From positions 1 to 64,000 of the forward strand of contig NZ_JAAGWF010000010.1 of assembly GCF_010686765.1 (NCBI RefSeq): a stretch of DNA of 64,000 nucleotides, read 5' to 3'. How positions within the stretch are numbered: position 1 is the first letter of the stretch; the number at the start of each line of letters is the position of its first letter. The position numbers were made by a program, and so were the translations under genes. This document shows positions 1-19,074 of the stretch, one piece after another. Origin of the DNA: Geodermatophilus sabuli (lineage in GTDB: Bacteria > Actinomycetota > Actinomycetes > Mycobacteriales > Geodermatophilaceae). The notes under the pieces are model-generated. The model made no database searches, had not been told where the DNA came from, and was given only the letters and a program-made list of their open reading frames with translations.

Positions 1-226
1 CGAGTGCAATGCCACGAGGAATTGTTACTTGGCACTGACTTTCGGCACGCTGTTGAGTTCTCAAGGAGCGGACGCGCCCGGAACCAGACCCTGGTGGGCC
101 GTCGTCCGAGGCGATTCTCGACTGTACACCGCGCTCCGGCAGACCCTCCAGGGCCCCCGGCGGCCACCCTCAGGCGGTCTCGCGCGGCGCAGAGAGAAAG
201 TTACGTGGGCCCGGGGGCCGTGTCAA
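1..226 (-). promoter_or_regulatory. rRNA operon promoter and leader (16S gene outside the window)
   Basis: Read on the minus strand there is a perfect -35 TTGACA (226-221), a 17-bp spacer and a -10 TAACTT (203-198), predicting transcription start near 191. The following leader carries TTGAGAACTCAACAGCGTGC (64-45), a block I recognise from actinobacterial rRNA leaders just before 16S rRNA. The 16S gene would therefore start left of base 1 and run away from the window, downstream of tyrS on the same strand. The assignment rests on the strong promoter plus the leader block; the rRNA itself is not visible. Confidence 0.75.
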
Positions 227-280
227 ACCGGTCCCGGGTGACGCCCGACACCCGCCGGCGACGTCCCCGTCACCGGCTGT

Positions 281-1564
281 TCACACGGCCGGTCCGCGCC
301 GGACGCCGGCCACGGCCCGCTTGCCGCGACGGAGCACCAGCCAGCCGCCCGGCAGCCAGGCGTCCTCGGCCGGCGCGGCCTCGGGGTCGGTCACCCGCTC
401 GTTGTTGAGGTAGGCGCCGCCCTCCTTCACCGTGCGCCGGGCGTCGGACAGGCTGCTCGCCAGCCCGGTGAGCTGGAGGAGCGCGGCGACGGTGGGCACC
501 TCGCCGTCCACGGTCACGCTGCCGGCCTCCGTCAGGGCCGCACCGAGCGTCTCGGGGCCCAGCGCGGTGAGGTCCTCCCGGCCGAACAGCGCCCGGCCGG
601 CCGCCTCGGCCTGGCGGAGCTCGTCAGGCCCGTGCACCAGGAGCGTGAGCTCCTCGGCCAGCGCGCGCTGCACAGCCCGGGCGGCCGGGCGTTCCAGCGA
701 CTCGGCGACCAGGGCCGCCACGTCCTCGGCGGGCCGCTCGGAGTACAGCGGGAGCCAGGCGCGCGCGTCGGCGTCCTCCGCGTTGAGCCAGAACTGGAAG
801 AACGCGTACGGGGACGTGAGCGTGGGGTCCAGCCAGACGGCACCGCCCTCGCTCTTGCCGAACTTCGTCCCGTCGGACTTCGTCACCAGGGGGGTGGAGA
901 GCGCGTGCACCGTCGCGCCCTCGGTGCGGCGGACCAGGTCGATGCCGGCAGTGAGGTTCCCCCACTGATCCGAGCCGCCCGTCTGGAGCGTCACGCCGTG
1001 CCGCCGGAACAGCTCGCGGTAGTCGTTGGCCTGCAGGATCTGATAGCTGAACTCGGTGTAGCTGATGCCGGCCTCGGAGTTCAGTCGCGCGGCGACCGCC
1101 TCCTTGGCCAGCATCCGGCCGACCCGGAAGTGCTTGCCGATGTCGCGCAGGAAGTCGATGGCCGACAGCGGCGCGGTCCACTCGAGGTTGTCCACGTAGA
1201 CCGGTGCCGCGAGGCCCTCCTCCGCCGCCGGCACCTCCAGGAACGGCGCCACCTGGCTGCGGATGCTGTCCACCCACCCGGCGACGGTCCTCCGGTCGTT
1301 GAGCTGGCGCTCCGCGGTGGGCCGGGGGTCGCCGATCAGGCCGGTCGCGCCGCCCACCAGGACGACGGGACGGTGACCGGCGCGCTGGAGCGCCCGCAGC
1401 ACCATGAACTGCAGCAGGTGGCCGACGTGCAGGCTGGGCGCGGTCGGGTCGAACCCGGCGTAGAAGGCGACGGGCGCGGCGGCCAGATGGGCGCGCAGGG
1501 CGTCCTCGTCGGTGCTCTGGGCGATCAGCCCGCGGCGGTGCAGCTCGGAGATCACGTCGGTCAC
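281..1564 (-). CDS. tyrS: Tyrosyl-tRNA synthetase
   Basis: This cytoplasmic class I synthetase charges tRNA-Tyr with tyrosine using ATP. The 427-residue protein has the family's normal length. The HIGH-type motif is HVGH at residues 46-49, the KMSKS-type motif is KFGKS at 234-238, and the tyrosine pocket lies around YTEFSYQILQAND (169-181). The C-terminal 80 residues form an S4-like RNA-binding domain. It is the last protein gene before the rRNA promoter and follows mpg by 4 bp, so it probably belongs to the end of the arg-mpg transcript. The ATG start gives a canonical N-terminus. Confidence 0.96.
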   Translation of the reverse strand: MTDVISELHRRGLIAQSTDEDALRAHLAAAPVAFYAGFDPTAPSLHVGHLLQFMVLRALQRAGHRPVVLVGGATGLIGDPRPTAERQLNDRRTVAGWVDSIRSQVAPFLEVPAAEEGLAAPVYVDNLEWTAPLSAIDFLRDIGKHFRVGRMLAKEAVAARLNSEAGISYTEFSYQILQANDYRELFRRHGVTLQTGGSDQWGNLTAGIDLVRRTEGATVHALSTPLVTKSDGTKFGKSEGGAVWLDPTLTSPYAFFQFWLNAEDADARAWLPLYSERPAEDVAALVAESLERPAARAVQRALAEELTLLVHGPDELRQAEAAGRALFGREDLTALGPETLGAALTEAGSVTVDGEVPTVAALLQLTGLASSLSDARRTVKEGGAYLNNERVTDPEAAPAEDAWLPGGWLVLRRGKRAVAGVRRGPAV

Positions 1565-1568
1565 GGGC

Positions 1569-7298
<5,730 letters not shown>

Positions 7299-7302
<4 letters not shown>

Positions 7303-8446
7303 GTGGAGTACGCCGAGTTCTCGTGCACGTAGGCGAGGGACAGGTCGTTGGTCCAGATCGTGGCCTGCTCCGTGCCGGCCCGGAGGTCGACGTCGATGGT
7401 GATGGCCCGGCCGGTGAGGTCGACGCCCTCGCGCGGGTCCCCGATGGCGCCGCCCCGGCAGACGGTGACCCCGTTGATCGTCACGTCCACCTGGTCTGCC
7501 TCGAACGCGGCGTCGGTGGTGCCGATGGCGGCCAGCACCCGGCCCCAGTTGGGGTCGTTGCCGAACAGCGCCGTCTTCAGCAGGTTGTTGCGGGCGCAGG
7601 CGCGGCCGGCGGTGAGGGCGTCCGTGACGCTGGCGGCGTTGCGGACGGTGATCGCGATGTCCTTGGTCGAGCCCTCGGCATCGGCGAGCAGCTGCATCGC
7701 GAGGTCGGTGCACGCGGCGGTCAGCGCCTCGGTGAACTCCTCGGCGCTCGGGGTGACGCGGCTGGCGCCGCTCGACATCACGAGGACCGTGTCGTTGGTC
7801 GACAGGCACCCGTCGGAGTCGACCCGCTCGAAGGACAGGCCGGTCGCCGTCGTCAGCGCGGGCTGCAGCACCTCCGGCGGGACCACCGCATCGGTGGTGA
7901 GGACGACGAGCATCGTGGCCAGCGACGGGGCGAGCATGCCCGCGCCCTTGGCCATCCCGCCGATCGTCCAGCCGTCCCGCTGTTGCACGGTCGTCTTCGG
8001 GACGCTGTCGGTGGTCATGATCGCGCGGGCCGCGTCGGGGCCGCCGTCCTCGGACAGCGCCTCGACCGCCGCGGTGACCCCGGCGGTGAGCTTCTCCATC
8101 GGCAGCCGGACGCCGATCAGCCCGGTGCTGGCCACGGCGACGTCGATCGCGCCCAACCCCAGCTCGGCGGCGGCGTGCTCGGCGGTCGCGTGGGTGTCGC
8201 CGAAGCCCTCCGGTCCGGTGCAGGCGTTCGCGCCGCCGGAGTTGAGGACGACGGCGCGCGCCCGTTCACCGGCCAGCACCTGGCGGCTCCAGAGCACCGG
8301 CGCGGCCGGGAAGCGGTTGGTGGTGAAGACGGCCGCGGCGGCGTCGTCGGGACCGTGGTTGAGGACGACGGCGACATCGGGGTCGCCGGAGGACTTCAGG
8401 CCGGCGGCGACGCCTGCGGCGGAGAAGCCCTTCGGTGCGGTCGTGC

Positions 8447-8450
<4 letters not shown>
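7299..8450 (-). CDS. argJ: Bifunctional ornithine acetyltransferase / N-acetylglutamate synthase
   Basis: ArgJ transfers acetyl from N-acetylornithine to glutamate, recycling the acetyl group; many members also use acetyl-CoA. The 383-residue precursor contains the autocleavage site [14 protein letters not shown], with Thr179 expected to become the N-terminal nucleophile of the beta subunit. The GTG start has a very good ribosome-binding site, AGGAGGACTC, directly upstream. It also overlaps the TGA of a 36-codon ORF as GTGA. The stop overlaps argB. Confidence 0.97.
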
Positions 8451-9627
<1,177 letters not shown>

Positions 9628-10149
9628 TCACCGTGGGGGCCTGGCTGGCTGAGTGGTCGGTCCGGGTGCGGGCAGCCGACCCGGGACGGGCGTGGCGACG
9701 ACGAGCGACGTCGTCGTCTGGCCGTGCAGCAGGAACTGGTCGAGGACGTCCTCCAGGGCGGCGATCGACGCGACGTGCACCCGCATCAGGAAGCAGTCCT
9801 CCCCCGAGACCCGGTGGCACTCGGCCACCTGCGGGACGCGCGCCGCCAGCTCGGCGATCCGCGGGAGCTGGCCCGGGCCCGGCCGCACGCGGACCCAGGC
9901 CGTGACCGGCAGCCCGAGGGCGGCGGGGTCCACGTCCAGCCGGTAGCCCCGGATGACGCCCGCCTCCTCGAGCCGGCCGACCCGCTCGCGGACGGCGGGC
10001 GCCGACATGCCCACCTGGCGGGCCAGCTCCGCCGTGCTGGACCGGGGGTCGCGCTCCAGCGCCGCGAGCAGCGCCCGGTCGACCTCGTCGAGAGGCCACT
10101 TCTCCAACGGGAGGTCCGAACGCACCCGGGGCGCGCGACGCGATGCCAT
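9628..10149 (-). CDS. Lrp/AsnC family transcriptional regulator
   Basis: This 173-residue protein has an N-terminal AsnC-type helix-turn-helix (LDEVDRALLAALERDPRSST, then ELARQVGMSAPAVRERVGRL) and a C-terminal RAM/ligand-binding domain (ECHRVSGEDCFLMRVHVAS). Such regulators sense amino acids and often control exporters. It is divergent from an EamA/RhtA-like exporter gene with only 63 bp between the two starts, so it probably controls that gene. It also lies just upstream of argC in the same direction, but the ArgR operator and promoter separate them. The ligand is unknown. Confidence 0.9.
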   Translation of the reverse strand: MASRRAPRVRSDLPLEKWPLDEVDRALLAALERDPRSSTAELARQVGMSAPAVRERVGRLEEAGVIRGYRLDVDPAALGLPVTAWVRVRPGPGQLPRIAELAARVPQVAECHRVSGEDCFLMRVHVASIAALEDVLDQFLLHGQTTTSLVVATPVPGRLPAPGPTTQPARPPR

Positions 10150-10212
10150 CGGGCCATCGTGTCCTTCGTTCGCGCATGGTGCTGCCCCGTCCGGCCTCCG
10201 ACGCTGGACGCC

Positions 10213-11175
10213 GTGCAGCGCGACATCGGGCGGACAGGGGTGGACCGGGTGCCTCCGCACGCCTGGTTCGTGGTCAGCGCGGTCTTCCACTACCTCGGCC
10301 CGGCCTGTGCCGTGCTGCTGTTCGCCCGGGTGGACGTGCTCGGGGTCGCCTGGCTGCGCATCGCGACGGCGGCCCTGGTCCTCGTCGCCTGGCGCCGGCC
10401 GTGGCGGTGCTGGCGGCGGCTGGACCGGTCCGCGCGGTGGCTGCTCGTCGGCTGGGGAGCGGTCCTCGCGACGATGAACACCTGCTTCTACCTGGCCGTC
10501 GACCGGCTGCCGCTGGGCACCGTCGCCGCCGTCGAGTTCCTGCCGGTGGTGGTGCTCGCGGCGGCCGGCGCGCGCACTCCGCGCAACCTCGGTGCGCTCG
10601 GCGCCGCCGTCGGCGGGGTGTACCTGCTCACCGACGTCCGGCTGGTCGGCGAGCCCGCCGGCTTCGCGTTCGCGGCGGTCAACGCGGTGCTCTTCGCCGG
10701 CTACGTCGTGCTCGGCTCCCGCGTCGCGCGCGACGACCGGGTGCCGGGCCTCGACGGGCTGGCGCTGGCCATGCTCGTGGCCGCGGTCCTGACCCTGCCG
10801 CTGGGGGTCGCCGGGGGTGGGGCCGCGCTCCTCGACCCGGTCGCGCTGCTGGCCGGGCTCGGCGTCGGGATCGCCTCCTCCGTCGTGCCCTACGTCTGCG
10901 ACCAGCTGGCGATGGCCCGCCTGCCGCGGGCGACGTACGCGCTGCTGGTGTCGCTGCTCCCGGCCACCGCGACCGTGGTCGGGGTCGTCGTCCTCGCCCA
11001 GGTGCCCACGCTGCTCGAGGCGCTGGGCGTCGTCCTCGTCGTCGGAGCGGTCGCCCTGCACCGGCCGGCCCCCGACCGCGACGAGCCCGCGGCCGCCGAC
11101 GACGTCACCGACCGGCATGCGGATCGCGCCCCAGCCCGGTTACCGGACGACCGCATGGGCAGTGGACCCCCGTGA
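10213..11175 (+). CDS. EamA/RhtA-type transporter (amino acid exporter candidate)
   Basis: This is an integral membrane protein of 320 residues with about ten hydrophobic segments in two EamA repeats. The first repeat (HYLGPACAVLLFARVDVLGV followed by AWLRIATAALVL) resembles RhtA threonine/homoserine exporters. The GTG at 10213 is the best start; an in-frame GTG at 10159 would add an unlikely N-terminus. It is divergent from an Lrp/AsnC regulator, the usual arrangement for amino acid efflux. Its stop overlaps the next gene as GTGA. The substrate is inferred from the family and neighbour only. Confidence 0.82.
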   Translation: MQRDIGRTGVDRVPPHAWFVVSAVFHYLGPACAVLLFARVDVLGVAWLRIATAALVLVAWRRPWRCWRRLDRSARWLLVGWGAVLATMNTCFYLAVDRLPLGTVAAVEFLPVVVLAAAGARTPRNLGALGAAVGGVYLLTDVRLVGEPAGFAFAAVNAVLFAGYVVLGSRVARDDRVPGLDGLALAMLVAAVLTLPLGVAGGGAALLDPVALLAGLGVGIASSVVPYVCDQLAMARLPRATYALLVSLLPATATVVGVVVLAQVPTLLEALGVVLVVGAVALHRPAPDRDEPAAADDVTDRHADRAPARLPDDRMGSGPP

Positions 11176-12053
11176 GTTCCTTCGACCGGATCGTCATCAT
11201 CTTCAACCCGCAGAGCACCGGGAACGCCACCGAGTCGGCTGAGGAGCTCCGCGACGACCTGGCGCGGCGACTGCCGGCTGTGCCGCTGGAGATGCGCCCC
11301 ACCCAGCGCGCCGGACACGCCCGCGAGCTGGCGCGGGAGGCATCCGTCACCGGTCGACCGCTGCTGGTCTCGGTCAGCGGGGACGGCGGCTACAACGAGG
11401 TGGTCGACGGCGTCATGCAGGGCGGCAACGACCAGGCCGTCTGCGCGGTGCGGGCCGCCGGGAACGCCAACGACCACCGCCGGGTGACGAGGGAGCTACC
11501 CCTCGCCGACGCGATCGTGGCCGGCGAGGTCCGCCGGATCGACCTGCTCCGGCTGACCGTCGGGAGCGGAGCGACCGCGCGGACCCGCTATGCGCACTCC
11601 TACATCGGCGTCGGGCTGACTCCGGTCGTCGCCGTCGACCTGGAGAAGGGCGGCAAGGGCTCGTGGAAGGAGATCCTGTCGGTGGTGCGGGTCTTCTCCC
11701 GCTTCCGGCCGTTCCCCATCCGGCTCGAGGACGGGCGCCGGCGCAGCATCGACAGCCTGGTGTTCGCCAACATCAGCGAGATGGCCAAGTACGCGACGCT
11801 CAGCGACGACGGTCGCCCGGACGACGGACGGTTCGAGGTCATCACCCAGCGGCGGACCGGCAAGCTGCGGGTGCTGGCCACCGCGATCAGGGCAGCGACC
11901 CGCGGGCTCGGCCCCCAGCCCAGCACCACCCACTACGCCTTCACGACCCTCGCGCCCATGCCGCTCCAGCTGGACGGCGAGCTGATGGAGCTGGACGCGA
12001 ACACGCTCGTGACCGTCGACATCGCGCCCTCAGCGCTGGCCACCGTCTTCTGA
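11172..12053 (+). CDS. Diacylglycerol-kinase-like lipid kinase
   Basis: This 293-residue protein starts with a DAGK catalytic fold (FDRIVIIFNPQSTGNATESA). The nucleotide loop reads SGDGGYNEV where classical members have GGDGTxNEV, and the next motif is AAGNANDHRR. Both substitutions also occur in a recognised sub-branch, so activity is plausible. The C-terminal beta-sandwich domain is present (THYAFTTLAPMPLQLDGEL). It should phosphorylate a diacylglycerol or related lipid at the membrane. The GTG start overlaps the preceding exporter gene (GTGA). The 3' end overlaps the convergent MFS gene by 24 bp. Confidence 0.8.
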   Translation: MSSFDRIVIIFNPQSTGNATESAEELRDDLARRLPAVPLEMRPTQRAGHARELAREASVTGRPLLVSVSGDGGYNEVVDGVMQGGNDQAVCAVRAAGNANDHRRVTRELPLADAIVAGEVRRIDLLRLTVGSGATARTRYAHSYIGVGLTPVVAVDLEKGGKGSWKEILSVVRVFSRFRPFPIRLEDGRRRSIDSLVFANISEMAKYATLSDDGRPDDGRFEVITQRRTGKLRVLATAIRAATRGLGPQPSTTHYAFTTLAPMPLQLDGELMELDANTLVTVDIAPSALATVF

Positions 12054-13418
12054 CCCGCCCAGCCGGGCGAAGAGCGCCGCAGCCGCGAACGCGAGAACCG
12101 CCGGCGCGGCCCAGCCGGCGACCGGGATGCCGGTGGTCGGGCCCGGGACGCCGGTGGTCGCCGCCGCGGTCAGCAGCACCAGCGCGGTGCCGATCGCCGT
12201 CCCGAGCTGCGCGCTGGTGTTGATGACGCCGGACGAGGTGGCCCGCAGCGACTCGTCGACGTCCGTACCCAGCGAGGTGGTCGCGACGGCGGCCAGGCCC
12301 AGCCCCATCCCGGCGACCGCCATCCCGGCCCCGACGAGGACGGCGGTGGCCGGCGCGAGCAGCGGCACCGCGGTGCCGGCGCCGATGAGCGCGAGGCCCG
12401 CCGCGGTGACCCGTTCGCGGGGGCGTCGCACGATCAGCCGCGCGGCGACGGCCGAGCCGGCGATGACCGACGCGCTCAGCGGCAGCAGCGTGGCGGCCGC
12501 CTCCAGCGGCGAGCGGCCCAGCGTGGACTGGAGGTAGAGCGTGATCAGCGTGGCCACGCCGCTCGTCGTGGCGGTGTTGACGAAGGAGCCGCACGTTCCG
12601 CGCAGCACCTGCGGCCGCCGCAGCAGGGCCGCGGGCAGCAGGGGCGCCGACGCGCGCCGGTCCACGGCCACGAACGCGGCGGCCACGACGACCGCCGCGG
12701 CCACGAGCAGCGCACCGGGGAGAGTGCGGCCGTCCTCACCCAGCAGCGTCGTCCCGACGACGAGGAGCATGACGGTCGCCGTGAGCAGCACCGAACCCAC
12801 CGCGTTGAGCGGTGTCCGCCCGGTCGGCCGCGGGTCGCGCGGGACCAGGGCGACGACCGCCACCGCCTGGGCGGCGGCCATGAGCAGCAGCCCCCAGAAG
12901 ACGGACCGCCAGGTGGTCACCGCGGACACCAGGCCGCCCACGACGAAGCCCGACGCCCCGGCGGCCGCGCCCGCGGCGCTCCACGCGGCCACCGCGCGCG
13001 CCCGGACCCGCTCGCCGTCGGCGACCGTGGTCAGCAGCCGGAGCGCGGACGGGACCGCCGCCGCGGCCGCGGCGCCCTGGACGCAACGGCCGGCGGTCAG
13101 AGCGACCACCGAGGTCGCCACCGCCGCCAGCAGCGAGCCGACGGCGAAGACGGCGAGGCTGACCAGGATCGTGCGCCGGTGGCCGACCCGGTCACCGAGC
13201 CGGGCGCCGAACATCAGCAGGCCGCCGAAGAACATCGCGTACCCGGTCGCGACCAGGGTGCCGTCGGCTCCGCTGCCGCCGACGTCGGCCAGCATCTCCG
13301 GCAGCGCGGTCACCACCACGGTGACGCCGAGGACGTCGACGAACTGGACCAGGCACAGCGCCGCGACGACGCTGCCCACCCGCCTGCTCGCGGGCGCGCT
13401 CCGGGGCGGCGGACTCAC
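12030..13418 (-). CDS. MFS drug-efflux-type transporter (DHA2-like, 14 TM)
   Basis: This 462-residue membrane protein has about 14 hydrophobic segments. The N-terminal part reads VVAALCLVQFVDVLGVTVVV, typical of DHA2 multidrug exporters, with the MFS loop motif GARLGDRVGHRRTILVS between TM2 and TM3. The GTG at 13418 was chosen because AAGG lies nine bases upstream. The open frame extends another 42 codons, but that part is arginine- and proline-rich and unlike a transporter. Substrate unknown. Its stop lies inside the convergent lipid kinase gene. Confidence 0.85.
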   Translation of the reverse strand: MSPPPRSAPASRRVGSVVAALCLVQFVDVLGVTVVVTALPEMLADVGGSGADGTLVATGYAMFFGGLLMFGARLGDRVGHRRTILVSLAVFAVGSLLAAVATSVVALTAGRCVQGAAAAAAVPSALRLLTTVADGERVRARAVAAWSAAGAAAGASGFVVGGLVSAVTTWRSVFWGLLLMAAAQAVAVVALVPRDPRPTGRTPLNAVGSVLLTATVMLLVVGTTLLGEDGRTLPGALLVAAAVVVAAAFVAVDRRASAPLLPAALLRRPQVLRGTCGSFVNTATTSGVATLITLYLQSTLGRSPLEAAATLLPLSASVIAGSAVAARLIVRRPRERVTAAGLALIGAGTAVPLLAPATAVLVGAGMAVAGMGLGLAAVATTSLGTDVDESLRATSSGVINTSAQLGTAIGTALVLLTAAATTGVPGPTTGIPVAGWAAPAVLAFAAAALFARLGGSEDGGQR

Positions 13419-13716
13419 GGCTCGGCACCTTGCCGGAGACCTCTGACGGTCCCCAGCGCGCCCGCTCGCGCTCGAGCCACGGCGGCGCCGCGACCGTCGC
13501 GCTCCCGGCCTCGACCGCGTCGGCGACGCCCCGCCGTCCGGCACACCACCGCACCACGGAGCTCACGTCGGTGGTCACCACCCCGTCGTCGGCGGAGCCC
13601 GGGCTCGAGACACACCGGGCGGGTCCGGGACGGGCTGCACTGGCGGTTCGGCACCGACGCGGGCACGGAGACCCGCCGGGTGGCGGAGAGCGTTGCTGCG
13701 CGACGAGAGGTGGACG
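13419..13716. other. 298-bp interval without a confident gene
   Basis: No convincing gene fills this interval between the MFS transporter and the SDR gene, both on the minus strand. A plus-strand stretch at about 13618-13722 encodes GRVRDGLHWRFGTDAGTETR, reminiscent of the last helix of vanadium-haloperoxidase/PAP2-type proteins, but there is no matching upstream domain. A minus-strand frame starting at 13581 has no recognisable features. The interval may hold the MFS promoter and a gene relic. Confidence 0.3.
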
Positions 13717-14515
13717 TCAGGCCACCGGGTCGGCGTCCCCGTACGGCCGCAGCCGCAGCTGCCGGGCGTCGTCCCCGGGGGTCAGGGCGGCGAGCGCCGC
13801 CGGGTCGTCGACGCCGACCCGCAGGAACCGGCCCGACCAGGCGTCCAGCTGCCCGGCGGCGACGGCCGCGACCATCTCCACGACCTGCTCGGGTTCGGTC
13901 CAGTCGGTGCGGTCCCGGTGGATCGACATGCCGCTGGACATCGCGGTGCGCACCACGCCCGGCGCGACGTCGAAGGCGTGCACCCCGGTGCCGGCCAGGC
14001 CGGCGGCGAGGTCCTCGGTCAGCCGCATCAGCCCGGTCTTCCCGACGGAGTACGCGGTGTAGATCGGCCCGCCGCGGGTGGACAGGCCGCTGGCGAGATC
14101 CACCACCCGGCCGGTCCCCCGCTCGACCATGCCCGGGACGACGGCCGCCACCATCAGCTGGGGTCCGCGGACGTGGCTCTCCACGACCGCCCACCACGCG
14201 TCGGGGTCCGCCTGCCACACCGGCATCTCGGCGGCGTCCATCAACCCGGCGTTGTTGACCAAGAGGTCGATCGCACCGACCTCGGCCAGGGCCCGGCCCA
14301 CGGCGTCGTCCACCGCGGCCCGGTCGGTCACGTCGGCGGGCAGGGCCAGGGTCCGGGCGCCGGTGGCCGCCGCGACCTCGCCCATCGCCGCGGTCAGCCG
14401 GTCGGCGGTGCGGGCCATCCCGACCACGGTGGCGCCGCGGGCGGCCAGGCCGTGCGCCAGGTGCCGGCCGATCCCGGCCGAGGCGCCGGTCACCAGTGCG
14501 ACCTGGCCGCCGAGG

Positions 14516-14523
<8 letters not shown>
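13717..14523 (-). CDS. Short-chain dehydrogenase/reductase
   Basis: This classical SDR has 268 residues: cofactor motif TGASAGIGRHLA near residue 13, structural motif VNNAGLMD near 89, and catalytic YSVGK (tyrosine and lysine) preceded by a serine in VDLASGLS. The basic residue in GMARTADR suggests NADP(H). The GTG start overlaps the pheT 3' end by 8 bp, so it is probably read on the pheST transcript. The substrate cannot be told from sequence. Confidence 0.85.
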
Positions 14524-19012
<4,489 letters not shown>

Positions 19013-19074
19013 CTCCCCCCTTGGAGCGAGGCCGGGCCGTTCCGCTCACACCCGGGAGGACGGCGTCCGATGAC

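Noticed and set aside
272..291. CCGGC/GCCGG inverted repeat at the tyrS end as a terminator
   Set aside because: Only a 5-bp stem with a 10-base loop overlapping the coding end; common by chance at this GC content.
13430..14062. 210-codon plus-strand ORF over the gap and SDR gene
   Set aside because: Mostly antisense to the SDR gene; Ser/Arg/Thr-rich composition typical of shadow frames.
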